Positions 27,501-35,437 of a DNA stretch of 64,000 nt are shown piece after piece. The translations under genes and the position numbers were made by a program. Under the pieces are notes generated by a model. That model did no database searches. It was not told the DNA's origin and was given only the letters and a program-made list of their open reading frames with translations. Every line of letters begins with the position of its first letter. Positions within the stretch are counted from its first letter, which is position 1. The stretch spans positions 1 to 64,000 of the forward strand of contig JAKEET010000108.1 of NCBI GenBank assembly GCA_022616435.1, written 5' to 3'. This DNA is from Gemmataceae bacterium. GTDB lineage: Bacteria > Planctomycetota > Planctomycetia > Gemmatales > Gemmataceae.

Positions 27501-29539
27501 GCGGCCGCAAGGCCGACGAGCTGGCCGAGGTTCGCGCCGAGCTGGTCAAGCTGGCGACGTCGGCGCAGCAGCCGGTGATCCGCCAGATCGGCTACGTGTC
27601 GCTGATGTCGGTCGATGGTTCCGCGGACAAGGCCTGGGCATTGGGCCGAAAGTCGCCGGCGCAGTTGCGCGACCTGCTCGCCGCGGTCCCCATGATCGCC
27701 GACGTCAGCGTCCGCGCCAGCCTGTATCCGAAGATCGAGCCGATCTTGAACCAGGCGCCCGAAGTCTCCAAGACGTCGGGAGTCTCCGGCCGTTACGTGC
27801 GCATCGAGCTCAAGGGGAAGAGGCGGACGCTGACCCTGGCCGAGGTCGAAGTCTTCAGCGACGGCCGCAACGTCGCCCGGCAGGGCAAGGCGACGCAATC
27901 GGCCACCGCCCACGGCGGCATCGCCGGCCGCGCCATCGACGGCAACAAGGCCGGTTCCTACGGCGCCGGCGGGCAGACCCACACGCCGGAGGATTCCAGG
28001 GACCCGTGGTGGGAGCTCGATCTCGGCCAGGAGGTGGGTATCGAGAGCATCGTCGTCTACAACCGCACCGACGGCGGGCTGGGCAAGCGGCTGCAAGGCT
28101 TCACGCTGCGTATCCTCGATCAGAGCCGGAATGAAGTCCATCGCCGCGCGAATCTGCCGGCGCCGGCCGTCATGTCGCGCCTCACCTATGGCGACGCCGA
28201 CCCCGCCGCCGGCATTCGCGCGGCGGCGATGCTGGCCTTGACGTCGGTGCGCGGCGAGGAAACCAAGACGTTTCAGACGCTGTCCAAGTTCATCAGATCG
28301 TCCGGACAAGGGATCGCCGGCGATCGCTTGTCCGCGATCCGCGCCTTGCAACGCATCCCGCGGCGGTTCTGGCCGAAGGATGACGCCAAGCCCTTGGTCG
28401 AGGTGATGGTGTCCCACATCAAACAGATTCCGACGAAGGAGCGCACCGCGGCGGCGGCCCTCGACGCCCTCGATTTCGCCGACGCCTTGACGACGCTGCT
28501 CCCGGGCGCGGAAGCGAAGAAGTACCGCAGCCAGCTCGGCGAGCTCGGCGTCCGCGTCATCCGCCTCGGCACCCTCCCCGAGCGCATGGCCTACGACAAG
28601 GACGTGCTCGTTGTCCAGGCGGGCAAGCCGGTCGAGTTCCTCTTCGAGAACTTTGACCTCATGCCGCACAACCTGGTGATAACGCTCCCCGGCGCCATGG
28701 AAGAGCTGGGCAAGCTGGCCGAAGCGCAAGCCCAGGACCCCGCCGCCGCGGCCCGCCATTTCGTGCCGAAGTCGAACAAGGTGCTGCTCGCCAGCGTGTT
28801 GCTCCAGCCGCGCGAGACGCAGAAGCTCAGCTTCACCGCCCCGTCGCAGCCCGGCGTTTACCCGTACGTCTGCACCTACCCCGGGCACTGGATGCGCATG
28901 CACGGGGCCCTCTACGTCGTCGCCAGCCTGGACGACTACCTGGCCAACCCCGACGAATACTTGAAGAAGAACCCGCTCGTCGCCAAGGACGATCTGCTGA
29001 AGGACCGCCGACCGCGCACCGAGTGGAAGCTGGAAGACTTCGGAAGTCTGGCAGACCTCAAGGGGCGCTCCTACGGCAACGGCAAGCAAATGTTCCAGGC
29101 CGCCACGTGCGTCGCTTGCCATAAACTCGACAACGTCGGCAACATTTTCGGCCCCGATCTTTTGCAGCTCGATGTGAAAAAGAAACCGTTCGACGTGCTC
29201 AAGGACCTGCTCGATCCCTCGATCGTGATTCACGAGAAGTTTCAGACGTTCGCGTTTGAAACCACGGCGGGCAAGGTTGTTCGCGGCATCATCCTCGAAG
29301 AAACGCCGCAAGCCGTGAAGATCATCGAGAACCCGCTCGTGAAAGCGGAGCCGATCACGCTGAAGGCGAGCGAGATCGAGTCGCGGCAGAAGCTGCCGCA
29401 ATCGATCATGCCGAAAGGGCTGCTCGACAAGCTGAGCCGGGATGAGATCCTGGATTTGCTGGCGTACGTGCTGTCACGCGGCAACCGGCATCACGAGATG
29501 TTTCGGAGCGAGCCGCACGGGCATGGCGGGCATCATTGA
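24548..29539 (+). CDS. giant PVC-type heme-binding dehydrogenase with SGNH, HEAT, F5/8C and cupredoxin domains
   Basis: A 1,663-residue secreted multidomain protein. In order: signal peptide (MQALSSGLLLLSSALTTQAAP); SGNH/GDSL-hydrolase-like domain (about 25-225; GDRICLVGNTLAERMQ ... NGIHLSERG); membrane-bound PVC dehydrogenase propeller (about 380-715; SPVQMAWDAKGRLYV, FEDKDGDGRADTCKVFADKL, GPDGALYFLDWQNP); HEAT-like helices (about 725-1045); discoidin/F5-8C domain (about 1080-1210; RQGKATQSATAHGG); cupredoxin (about 1350-1460; MPHNLVITLPG and YVCTYPGHWMRMHG give His, Cys, His and Met copper ligands); and a C-terminal heme-c domain with CVACHKLDN near 1520. Probably a periplasmic carbohydrate or alcohol dehydrogenase carrying its own electron chain; the substrate is unknown. 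Confidence 0.92.
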   Translation: MQALSSGLLLLSSALTTQAAPLELKKGDRICLVGNTLAERMQHHGWLETLITARFPQHDLVFRNLGFSGDELTLRLRSAGFGSPDDWLTRTKADVVFAFFGYNESFAGQAGLDKFKKDLTDYLKHLQSRKYNGTSPPRVVLFSPIAHENLRDPNLPDGKENNERLKLYTAALAEAAAKNGVRFVDLFTPSQALYANAQRPLTINGIHLSERGDRELAAAIDAALFDGASAKRQATDAVLERIRAAVLERNFTWFNRYRTVDGYSIHGGRADLRFEEYDPATGKKTGKINSNREVAQREMEILDVMTANRDKAVWAAARRASGRQPDVDYKVDDGNTPPFVHIHTNKPGSLPANKHLYLGGEEAIQKMKLGKGLKITLFADEKRFPDLASPVQMAWDAKGRLYVAVMPSYPHWKPKEEMNDKVLIFEDKDGDGRADTCKVFADKLHVPTGLEFWNGGLFVGQQPDLMFLKDTDGDDVADVRERVLHGIDSADTHHALNSFVLDPGGALYFQEGTFHHTQVETPYGPPVRCANAGVFRFEPRSRKFEVYVGYGFANPHGHVFDRWGQDFVTDGTGAVNYFAAPFSGKAEYPMRRAGYKPFFPQKTRPCPATEILSSRHFPDDWQGNYLIANVIGFQGIMRYQMKDDGSGFGADEQEPIVSSTDPNFRPSDLEIGPDGALYFLDWQNPIIGHMQHNLRDPNRNRVHGRIYKVAYEGRPLTTPAPIAGQPIAKLLDLLKDHDDRVRYRTRIELSGRRTDEVMKAVSDWIPEKGPEYEHQLLETLWLHQSHNIVNEDLLKRMLSSPDFRARAAATRVLCYWRDRVSDSLELLKKQAADQHPRVRLEAVRAASFFTVPEAVDVPLIAGELPGDYFLDYCAKETLRTLEPLWKAALAAGKTIPVTSEPAARFFLRNINIEQLVKMERTRPVLQEMLLRPGVQDELRRDALRGLAKAEKRAELRVLFDAVARIDDKKDNRDEAVVFDLVRLLGGRKADELAEVRAELVKLATSAQQPVIRQIGYVSLMSVDGSADKAWALGRKSPAQLRDLLAAVPMIADVSVRASLYPKIEPILNQAPEVSKTSGVSGRYVRIELKGKRRTLTLAEVEVFSDGRNVARQGKATQSATAHGGIAGRAIDGNKAGSYGAGGQTHTPEDSRDPWWELDLGQEVGIESIVVYNRTDGGLGKRLQGFTLRILDQSRNEVHRRANLPAPAVMSRLTYGDADPAAGIRAAAMLALTSVRGEETKTFQTLSKFIRSSGQGIAGDRLSAIRALQRIPRRFWPKDDAKPLVEVMVSHIKQIPTKERTAAAALDALDFADALTTLLPGAEAKKYRSQLGELGVRVIRLGTLPERMAYDKDVLVVQAGKPVEFLFENFDLMPHNLVITLPGAMEELGKLAEAQAQDPAAAARHFVPKSNKVLLASVLLQPRETQKLSFTAPSQPGVYPYVCTYPGHWMRMHGALYVVASLDDYLANPDEYLKKNPLVAKDDLLKDRRPRTEWKLEDFGSLADLKGRSYGNGKQMFQAATCVACHKLDNVGNIFGPDLLQLDVKKKPFDVLKDLLDPSIVIHEKFQTFAFETTAGKVVRGIILEETPQAVKIIENPLVKAEPITLKASEIESRQKLPQSIMPKGLLDKLSRDEILDLLAYVLSRGNRHHEMFRSEPHGHGGHH

Positions 29540-29614
29540 ATCGGCTTGAGCCTTGCTCGGTTGCCGCGCCGGACGCTTGACTTGCAGAATTCTGGCAGCG
29601 ATAATGCGTCGCCG

Positions 29615-30043
29615 ATGGCCCAAAAGACCAAAACGAAACCCGGAAAGAGCAAGTCGTCGAAATGGCAAGTATTCGTAAGCCACGCGTCGGCGGACAAATG
29701 GTTGGCCACCACGATTTGCGAGAAAATCGAGGCCGTGGGAGCAACTACCTTTCGCGATGACCGTGACATCAACGGTGGCGACGACATTCCAGAAGCAATT
29801 CGCACCCAAATCAAGCAGTCTCGAGAACTTGTGGTATTATTGACGCCAAAGTCGGTTGATCGCCCTTGGGTTCTGCTCGAAGTTGGAGCGGCATGGGGCT
29901 GGCGCAAGGGTTACCGGATTGTACCAATCCTCTATCAAGTAACCGTCGATGCGATACCGGATATAATCAAAGGGAAGAAGGCTTTTGATCTAAACGAATT
30001 CGATGCATACTTGAACCAACTGGCGGAGTGCGTGAAGAAATGA
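29615..30043 (+). CDS. TIR-domain protein 1
   Basis: A 142-residue stand-alone TIR domain after a short basic leader (MAQKTKTKPGKSKSSK). TIR features: WQVFVSHASADKWLA (strand A/box 1), FRDDRDINGGDDIPEAI, ELVVLLTPKSVDRPWVLLEVGAAW with the catalytic-position glutamate at 89, and YRIVPILYQV. Bacterial TIRs with this glutamate commonly hydrolyse NAD+ or make cyclic-ADP-ribose signals in antiphage immunity; activity here is inferred. The stop overlaps the next TIR gene by ATGA. The base composition is visibly more AT-rich than the neighbours, suggesting acquisition. No clear ribosome-binding site precedes the ATG. Confidence 0.88.
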   Translation: MAQKTKTKPGKSKSSKWQVFVSHASADKWLATTICEKIEAVGATTFRDDRDINGGDDIPEAIRTQIKQSRELVVLLTPKSVDRPWVLLEVGAAWGWRKGYRIVPILYQVTVDAIPDIIKGKKAFDLNEFDAYLNQLAECVKK

Positions 30044-30657
30044 CGGCAATCAGCAAGAGAACCTGCGACGTCTTCATTTCTCATGCGGTGTCTGACCGCG
30101 CCCTGGCGAGCAAGATCGCCGAAACCTTGGAAGCGGCAGGCCTGGCGACGTTTCACGCAGACGCTGTTGAACCAGGCCAGGATTGGATGAAGTCGATTTG
30201 GAACGCCTTGGCCGAGAGTCGCGCCGTCATTGTTCTTGTCTCGCCGGAAACGCCTGCTTCTGCATGGGCAATGGTCGAGATTGGCGCTGCTGCGGCATGG
30301 AACAAGCCTGTCTTTGTGTTACTCAACGGCCCTTCGTCGGGAACATTGCCGCCTCCGCTGAACACCTACCCCGTCTATCCGTTGAATCGCTTGGAAGAAG
30401 TCATTCTTTCAATCCGCAAGGCGTTTGAACCCTTGTCGGAACGTGAACGTGGGCTTTTGACCGAGGTTTACCAATATGTGGGGATTCCCGCTGATCAACT
30501 GAGTCAGTCTCCGAAATCGCTTCGGGATTTGACGACGAGATTCAATCGTCGCGCACGGAAGCAACTTTCGGGTGAACGGCTCTTGTCCGAAATACTGCGA
30601 CTGCGCAAGAGAAACCAACTGCCTCGTTTGCGAAGTCGCAAGTCAATCAGCGCTTAA
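30040..30657 (+). CDS. TIR-domain protein 2 with basic helical C-terminal extension
   Basis: A 205-residue protein with an N-terminal TIR domain (about 8-130): CDVFISHAVSDRALASKI, FHADAVEPGQDWMKSIWNAL, RAVIVLVSPETPASAWAMVEIGAAAAW with glutamate 80 at the catalytic position, and KPVFVLLNGP. The last ~75 residues (LSERERGLLTEVYQYVGIP ... RFNRRARKQLSGERLLSEILRLRKRNQLPRL) are helical and strongly basic, possibly a nucleic-acid or partner contact. Its ATG overlaps the TGA of TIR 1, so the two are made in a coupled way. It looks like the second half of a two-TIR module; AT-rich like its partner. Confidence 0.88.
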   Translation: MTAISKRTCDVFISHAVSDRALASKIAETLEAAGLATFHADAVEPGQDWMKSIWNALAESRAVIVLVSPETPASAWAMVEIGAAAAWNKPVFVLLNGPSSGTLPPPLNTYPVYPLNRLEEVILSIRKAFEPLSERERGLLTEVYQYVGIPADQLSQSPKSLRDLTTRFNRRARKQLSGERLLSEILRLRKRNQLPRLRSRKSISA

Positions 30658-30672
30658 CCTCTGCAACGAAAA

Positions 30673-30694
30673 GGCCCCGCCTTGCGGCGGGGCC
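30673..30694 (-). terminator. terminator hairpin between TIR pair and sigma factor
   Basis: Perfect 8-bp stem GGCCCCGC / GCGGGGCC with a 6-nt loop. On the minus strand it is followed by TTTTCGTTG, fitting termination of the sigma-factor transcript. It could also slow readthrough from the TIR operon. Confidence 0.75.
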
Positions 30695-30788
30695 TGCTGA
30701 TTGTCGCCCCGAAGGTCGGCTCCGCCGGGCTTCGGGATTTGGAGGCTTGGTGGTTCGGTCAGGAGCGGAGTCCTGACCTACGAATCGT

Positions 30789-32483
30789 CTAGATCATCTC
30801 TTCCTTGTGCCCTTCCGCCAGGTTGCGGAGCTTCTTCATCGCCCGGACGTTGAGCTGGCGGACGCGTTCCTTGGTGATGCCGAGCTTCTCGCCGATCTTT
30901 TCCAGCGTCATGCCTTCGTGGCCCGAGTCGAGGCCGGCCCGCATGCGGATGATCTCGCGCTCGCGCGGGTCCAGGTATTCCAGCAGGCGGTTGACCTTGT
31001 GGCTGGCCTGCTCGGCGCTCTGCAGGAGATCGGCCTCGTCGGTGCGGTTGTCCGGCGCGATGTCGAAGAACTCCTCGTTGCCGGTCTGGAAGCGCTCGCG
31101 GCGGTTCTTCTCCTCCGGGATGCTGCGGGCGAAGTTCTTCATGATCGCCCAGCTCGCGTAGGTGCTGAACTTGTTGCCGCGGGCGTAGTCGAACTTCTCG
31201 ACGGCGCGCATCAGCGACATGTTGCCGTCGGAGAGCAGCTCGAAGAAGTTGTCGGTCTGGCCGCTGTGCCGCTTGGCGATCGACACCACCAGCCGCATGT
31301 TGCAGTTGATGAGCAGGTCCTTGACGCGGGTCGACTCGGCCAGCAGGGCTTCGACCTCGTCCAGGTCCTGGGTGCGGACCTTGTGCGGGTCGATGCGGCC
31401 GGTCGGCGTCAGCATCGAGTTGAGCAGCTTGACCGCCTTGCTCTTCAAGAAGTTCATCTTGCGGAACTGGTGCTGCTCCTGGTCCTTGGTCAACAGCGGC
31501 ATTTCGTAGAGCGACGCCAGCTCCGGCGGCGCGTCCTTCGGGATGCGCGATTGCCGGCGGGCCGCTTCGAACTCGGCGGCGCCGGGCATGTCGGCGCGCA
31601 TCTCGGCTTCCAGGGCCGGGTCGTCGAAGGCCGGGTTCGGGATGAACTCGATGGCCTGATCCATGAGCCGCTGGGCGCGGATTTCGTTGATCACGCGATA
31701 CATCGAGGATCGAGTCTTCTGAAAGCGCTTGGCTAGAGTGTCCACGGAAATCCCCCTGCGAAAGCTGCTGAAGATCAACTGTTTGGTGCCGGGATCAAAG
31801 GGCCCCGTCACCGCCGGAAACAACGCCTCCTCCGGGTGCTCACGGTCAAAGTTCTTGATCGTGTACCGCACCGTCTCGGGGGCGCGCTGCAACTTCCGGG
31901 CAATCCGCCGGCTCACCTGGGTCAGGTTGCCGATGCCCAGCCGCACGAAGCGCCGGGCTCGCCGCAGGATCTCGTCCTTCTCGTCTTCCGTGAGCTGGCT
32001 GAACCGGGCGCTCTTCTCCACGCGGTCCTGGTGCGCCGCCAGGAACGGGTCGGTCAGCGACGGCAAGAAGCCCACCTGACGCCGGCCGTTGCACAGGATC
32101 GGCAACCCGATCAGGCCGCGCTTGCGCCAGCGGTTGATCGTCTTGGGCGTCACGTTGAGCTTGCGGCTGAACTCCTCCAGGGTCAGCACCGGCTCGAGCA
32201 CTTCTTCCTTGCGAAGGGCCGGCATCGACCGGGCCAGCTCCGCGATGAACAATCCCAGGTCGCGAATCAGGTCTTGACCGGGGATCAATAAATCCGGATA
32301 AGCGTCCGGCCGGTAGTCGGTGACCTTGAAACAAACGTACTGATAAGGATAATCCCGGCTCGCATCCAAATCGGCCAACAACTGCTCGGCCTTGGCCATC
32401 TGTTCAAGCCGCCGCGCCGGGGGCGCGAACCGGACCTGCTGGTCCGCGAGCTCCATCAGGGCCTGATGCTTGTAAGCAGTCAC
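30789..32483 (-). CDS. sigma-70 family RNA polymerase sigma factor with long N-terminal HTH extension
   Basis: A 564-residue sigma factor. The C-terminal half is standard: region 2 at about 380-460 (NMRLVVSIAKRHSG, FFELLSDGNMSLMRAVEKFDYARGNKFSTYASWAIMKNF) and region 4 at about 500-560 (LDPREREIIRMR, MTLEKIGEKLGITKERVRQL). The N-terminal ~330 residues are unusual: a MerR/excisionase-like helix-turn-helix at about 98-130 (VLTLEEFSRKLNVTPKTINRWRKRGLIGLPI), followed by further helical, HTH-like sequence (VDTLAKRFQKTRSSMYRVINEIRAQRL). The start is GTG at 32483 with AAAGGAG seven bases upstream. It is a primary-like or group-2-like sigma of planctomycete type. Two tandem hairpins precede the ribosome-binding site. 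Confidence 0.92.
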   Translation of the reverse strand: MTAYKHQALMELADQQVRFAPPARRLEQMAKAEQLLADLDASRDYPYQYVCFKVTDYRPDAYPDLLIPGQDLIRDLGLFIAELARSMPALRKEEVLEPVLTLEEFSRKLNVTPKTINRWRKRGLIGLPILCNGRRQVGFLPSLTDPFLAAHQDRVEKSARFSQLTEDEKDEILRRARRFVRLGIGNLTQVSRRIARKLQRAPETVRYTIKNFDREHPEEALFPAVTGPFDPGTKQLIFSSFRRGISVDTLAKRFQKTRSSMYRVINEIRAQRLMDQAIEFIPNPAFDDPALEAEMRADMPGAAEFEAARRQSRIPKDAPPELASLYEMPLLTKDQEQHQFRKMNFLKSKAVKLLNSMLTPTGRIDPHKVRTQDLDEVEALLAESTRVKDLLINCNMRLVVSIAKRHSGQTDNFFELLSDGNMSLMRAVEKFDYARGNKFSTYASWAIMKNFARSIPEEKNRRERFQTGNEEFFDIAPDNRTDEADLLQSAEQASHKVNRLLEYLDPREREIIRMRAGLDSGHEGMTLEKIGEKLGITKERVRQLNVRAMKKLRNLAEGHKEEMI

Positions 32484-32504
32484 CGCGTCACTCCTTTGGG
32501 GGCG

Positions 32505-32538
32505 AGACTTCCAAAGTCTTGAAGACTTCGGCAGTCTT
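32505..32538 (-). promoter_or_regulatory. tandem/alternative hairpins in the sigma-factor leader
   Basis: On the minus strand AAGACT-gccga-AGTCTT and AGACTT-tgg-AAGTCT are adjacent, and the middle part can instead form the palindrome AAGTCTTCAAGACTT. The structures are mutually exclusive and end a few bases before the AAAGGAG ribosome-binding site, so a role in translation or attenuation is possible but unproven. Confidence 0.5.
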
Positions 32539-33321
32539 TTCCGTGTCCTCATCCTTCTAGACAGGGGCTACATCTTCCCTGTTCGAAGATCGTGCTGCAA
32601 TCTTTACGCTGGTCAACGGCCGGGCGACGACTTTTCCTCAAGTTTCCCGGCGCCGGCGCCGATCCTACTGATTGCATTTCATTTAGATGCCTTCGGCATC
32701 GTGCGGGTTCAGCGCCCGGCCGGTTTTGGCGTCGCGGGGGTTGGCGGGGCTCGTCCTGCTTGACGCCGATGCCCGGCCCTTCCCCCACAACAAAAGTACC
32801 CTCCAAACCGCTGTAGTGTTTTTGGGTTACGTTGACCGCCTTGCCCGGACCCAACCCGCTTGGGCGAGATTGCACACTCGCAAACGCTGCGCCAATCGCT
32901 GCAATGTCGTTTTGCCTCCGACCAGCGTTCGCGAGCCATCCCCATCCATAAACGATTTGTGAACATAGGGTTACATCCACGTCTTTTCACGGGTGATCTC
33001 ACCGCTCCGACAAAGCCACGCGGCGCTTGTGTGAACAAGTTTACACATCGATTGTACAATGTTGCAAGACCAGTGATGCAACCTCACGCAAAATCTTGCC
33101 AGCACCATGGCAACCCATCTTGCCGACACATCCGGCAAGGTCTGCCATCTCCAATGGAAAACGAAGCGGCCAATCCTCGCTTGCGCTTCTGAGCGCAACG
33201 GCCGGACAAGTAGAATCGGTGGGGAAGCCGGCGTGTGTGTGTGGGCGCAATGCAATCCATTTGACTCCCTTTGCGGTGGCGGCCTTTCATCATGCCCGTC
33301 GTTTGCCTCCAAGGAAGACGC
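32539..33321. other. long intergenic region between divergent sigma-factor and secreted-protein genes
   Basis: Nearly 800 bp between divergent genes with no convincing coding sequence; open frames here lack typical codon use. It contains a perfect palindrome GATGCCTTCGGCATC (32686-32700) and AT-richer stretches near 32950-33070. It probably houses promoters for both flanking genes, which I cannot place with confidence. Confidence 0.6.
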
Positions 33322-34620
33322 ATGCGTACAGCCCTGGCGTTTGCCGTTTGGTGCCACGCTGCGGCGTTCGCCGCCGCTCAAGAACCTGTCCGCCTGGTCG
33401 AAACCTTTCCTCCCGACTACCAGTACCGTGTCAGTTGCCGGGTCAACATCGACGGGTCGTTGACGCTTCCGCCCACCAAGGACCGATCCGCACAGTCGTT
33501 GAAAGTCAGCGGCAAGAGCGTCATCGACTATCACGAGCGCGTGCTGACCGTCGCCCACGGCAAGGTGGACAAGACGGTGCGCAAGGTCCACCAGATGGAG
33601 TTCACGCGCAAGGTCGGCGACCAGGATCAAGCGAACAAGCTGCGGGCCGACGTGAACCTGCTCGTCATCCAGCGGCTGCAGAATCTCGAAGTGCCGTTCT
33701 CGCCGCTGGGACCGCTCTTGTGGAGTGAAATCGACCTGGTGCGGACCGACGTGTTCACCCCCGCCCTCGCCGGCCTGCTCCCCAAGGCGCCCGTGAAGGC
33801 CGGCGCGACCTGGACGGCCGAGTTCGACGCCGTCAAGGAGCTCACCGACCTCGACAAGCTGAGCAAGGGGGGGCTCAACTGCACGTTCGAAGGCATCGAC
33901 CCGGTGAATCCGCGCCTGGCCCGCGTCGGCTTCCGCGGCGTCCTGAACGGCGTCGGCGAGGACGGCCCGGCCGAGCACGAGCTCGAAGGCTACTACCTGT
34001 TCGATGTGAAGAGCCAGCACATCGGCTACGTCTCGCTCCAGGGCGTGCACCGGCCGCTCAACAACAGCGGCGTGGCCCAGGGCGAGATCAAGGGGACCTT
34101 CGTGCTGACCCGCGACCCCGCCGCGACCACCGCCGACCTGAGCGCCGCGGCCCTGTCGCGCTGGCGCCTGAACCCGACCGATGACAACACCCTGCTCCTG
34201 TTCGAGGACGCCGGCGTCCGCTTCCTCTACCCGCGGCACTGGCGGATCGACGAAGCCAGCGCCCGGCAAATCCGCCTGGTCGAGCGCCAGGGGAGCGACC
34301 TGTTGATCACGCTCGATCCGCTGGCGAAGCTGCCGTCGGCGGTGCAGTTTCACAAGGAAGCGCGCCAGGGACTGGTGCTGCAGAAAGCGCAGATCACGGG
34401 CGAACAAGGCCCGCGCCGCATCCTGGCCGCCCCGTTTGAAATCGACCATTTCACCATCGAAGCCCGCTTCGGCAACCAGCCGGCGACGTTCGACTACTAC
34501 ATCGTCGGCCAGCGGCACGGCGGGGCGACGCTGTCGGCGCGGTATCCGCCGGCTCAAGCGGCGGAGCGGCGGCGCGAGGTGGAGCGGCTGGCGCGGGGGT
34601 TGGTGGTGAATGTGAAATGA
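33322..34620 (+). CDS. secreted protein, unknown function
   Basis: A 432-residue secreted protein with signal peptide MRTALAFAVWCHAAAFAAAQ. AAGGAAG lies six bases before the ATG at 33322. The N-terminal ~270 residues are beta-rich and resemble the planctomycete proteins that sum a correction term over an exposed domain (YQYRVSCRVNIDGSLTLP, VKAGATWTAEFDAV, ELEGYYLFDVKSQHIGYVSLQG). The C-terminal ~130 residues (VRFLYPRHWRIDEASARQIRLVERQGSDLLITL) look like a PsbP/DUF1795-like fold. No catalytic motif is seen. It stands alone. Confidence 0.8.
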   Translation: MRTALAFAVWCHAAAFAAAQEPVRLVETFPPDYQYRVSCRVNIDGSLTLPPTKDRSAQSLKVSGKSVIDYHERVLTVAHGKVDKTVRKVHQMEFTRKVGDQDQANKLRADVNLLVIQRLQNLEVPFSPLGPLLWSEIDLVRTDVFTPALAGLLPKAPVKAGATWTAEFDAVKELTDLDKLSKGGLNCTFEGIDPVNPRLARVGFRGVLNGVGEDGPAEHELEGYYLFDVKSQHIGYVSLQGVHRPLNNSGVAQGEIKGTFVLTRDPAATTADLSAAALSRWRLNPTDDNTLLLFEDAGVRFLYPRHWRIDEASARQIRLVERQGSDLLITLDPLAKLPSAVQFHKEARQGLVLQKAQITGEQGPRRILAAPFEIDHFTIEARFGNQPATFDYYIVGQRHGGATLSARYPPAQAAERRREVERLARGLVVNVK

Positions 34621-34654
34621 GATTGCTGCCCTAGCACTCGATGGGCGACGCATC

Positions 34655-35074
34655 TTATGGTTTCGCCGCCGGTGCAAGGAGAAGCGCGCGAAATCCAGCT
34701 TGCGAGAAATGGTGATCGCCGGTGAGTGCGTCGCTAATGCCGCGCTCTTTCATGACCTCAAAGCTAATGCAATCGGTCAGCGACCAATGCTTGTCGGGGC
34801 GCTCGCCGTACAGCTTCAAACCGCGCGCGAACCAAGGGTCAAAGTCGGCAACGATGGTGGTGTTGGGATCGAGCGCGGTTCGTTCAAGGAATTGGTGCGT
34901 GCGTTGACGAACCGCCGGCGCTGACAGGGCGTCGGCCACTTCCATGAGCACCCAGCCGGTGGTCGCCAGTCGTTGTGCCAGGGACCTGGTCGCTTCGACA
35001 GCCGCGGCGTGAAACTGATCTGCTGGGTTCAGCAGCGCGATGTAATAGAATGCGTCCGCGAACACTTCGTTCAT
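34655..35074 (-). CDS. PIN-domain toxin (VapC-like)
   Basis: A 139-residue PIN-domain ribonuclease, the toxin of a type II toxin-antitoxin pair. Acidic active-site residues: D7 in VFADAFYYIALL, E45 in WVLMEVADAL, D101 in SLTDCISFEVM, and D115/D120 in ISDALTGDHHF. Its ATG at 35074 overlaps the stop of the antitoxin gene (ATGA), and GGGAAG precedes it at about eight bases. VapC-type PIN toxins cleave tRNA or rRNA; the target here is unknown. Confidence 0.9.
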   Translation of the reverse strand: MNEVFADAFYYIALLNPADQFHAAAVEATRSLAQRLATTGWVLMEVADALSAPAVRQRTHQFLERTALDPNTTIVADFDPWFARGLKLYGERPDKHWSLTDCISFEVMKERGISDALTGDHHFSQAGFRALLLAPAAKP

Positions 35075-35331
35075 GGCCGCGGCTTCCCGTGGGCATAATG
35101 GTCGTGGTTCTCCGCCATGTCCCTTGGCAAATCGGGGGCTGCCTGTTCCGCATCCGTCGCCAGCGCCAGGAGCCAATCGCGCGTCGGCGCCAGCGCCTCG
35201 GTGGACGACGCCGGCGCGGGCGGTCGCGGCCTCACCCTCACCTCAACTTCCCCGCGCGGCAACCTCACCCCGACCGGGGGGCGAATCACTTGGTCCTGAT
35301 CGACGACAGCATTGAACTCGATCGTTTCCAT
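35071..35331 (-). CDS. antitoxin of PIN pair (DUF104-like N-terminus)
   Basis: An 86-residue protein upstream of and overlapping the PIN toxin. The N-terminus METIEFNAVVDQDQVIRPPVGVRLP resembles the AF2212/DUF104 antitoxin beta-hairpin region; the C-terminus is Pro-rich then acidic/helical (DWLLALATDAEQAAPDLPRDMAENHDHY), typical of a toxin-wrapping tail. A strong GGAGGT lies six bases before the ATG. Antitoxin-first order and the four-base overlap fit tight co-translation. Confidence 0.85.
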   Translation of the reverse strand: METIEFNAVVDQDQVIRPPVGVRLPRGEVEVRVRPRPPAPASSTEALAPTRDWLLALATDAEQAAPDLPRDMAENHDHYAHGKPRP

Positions 35332-35437
35332 CGCCGTACCTCCGCTGCTATTCTACCAGCTCCGACACCCAGATGGCTTGACTTGCTTTCGGAGGCGTTC
35401 CGACGGGCGGCGCATCTCATGCTCGCATCGGTCGTAC

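Noticed and set aside
24560..29401. Very long open frame opposite the giant PVC protein gene
   Set aside because: It is the codon-shadow typical of high-GC genes: Arg/Gly/Val/Ala/Asp-rich, with no recognisable domain, while the plus strand has clear domains throughout.
32709..33192. Small open frames in the sigma-factor upstream gap
   Set aside because: No codon bias, ribosome-binding site or recognisable protein character on either strand.
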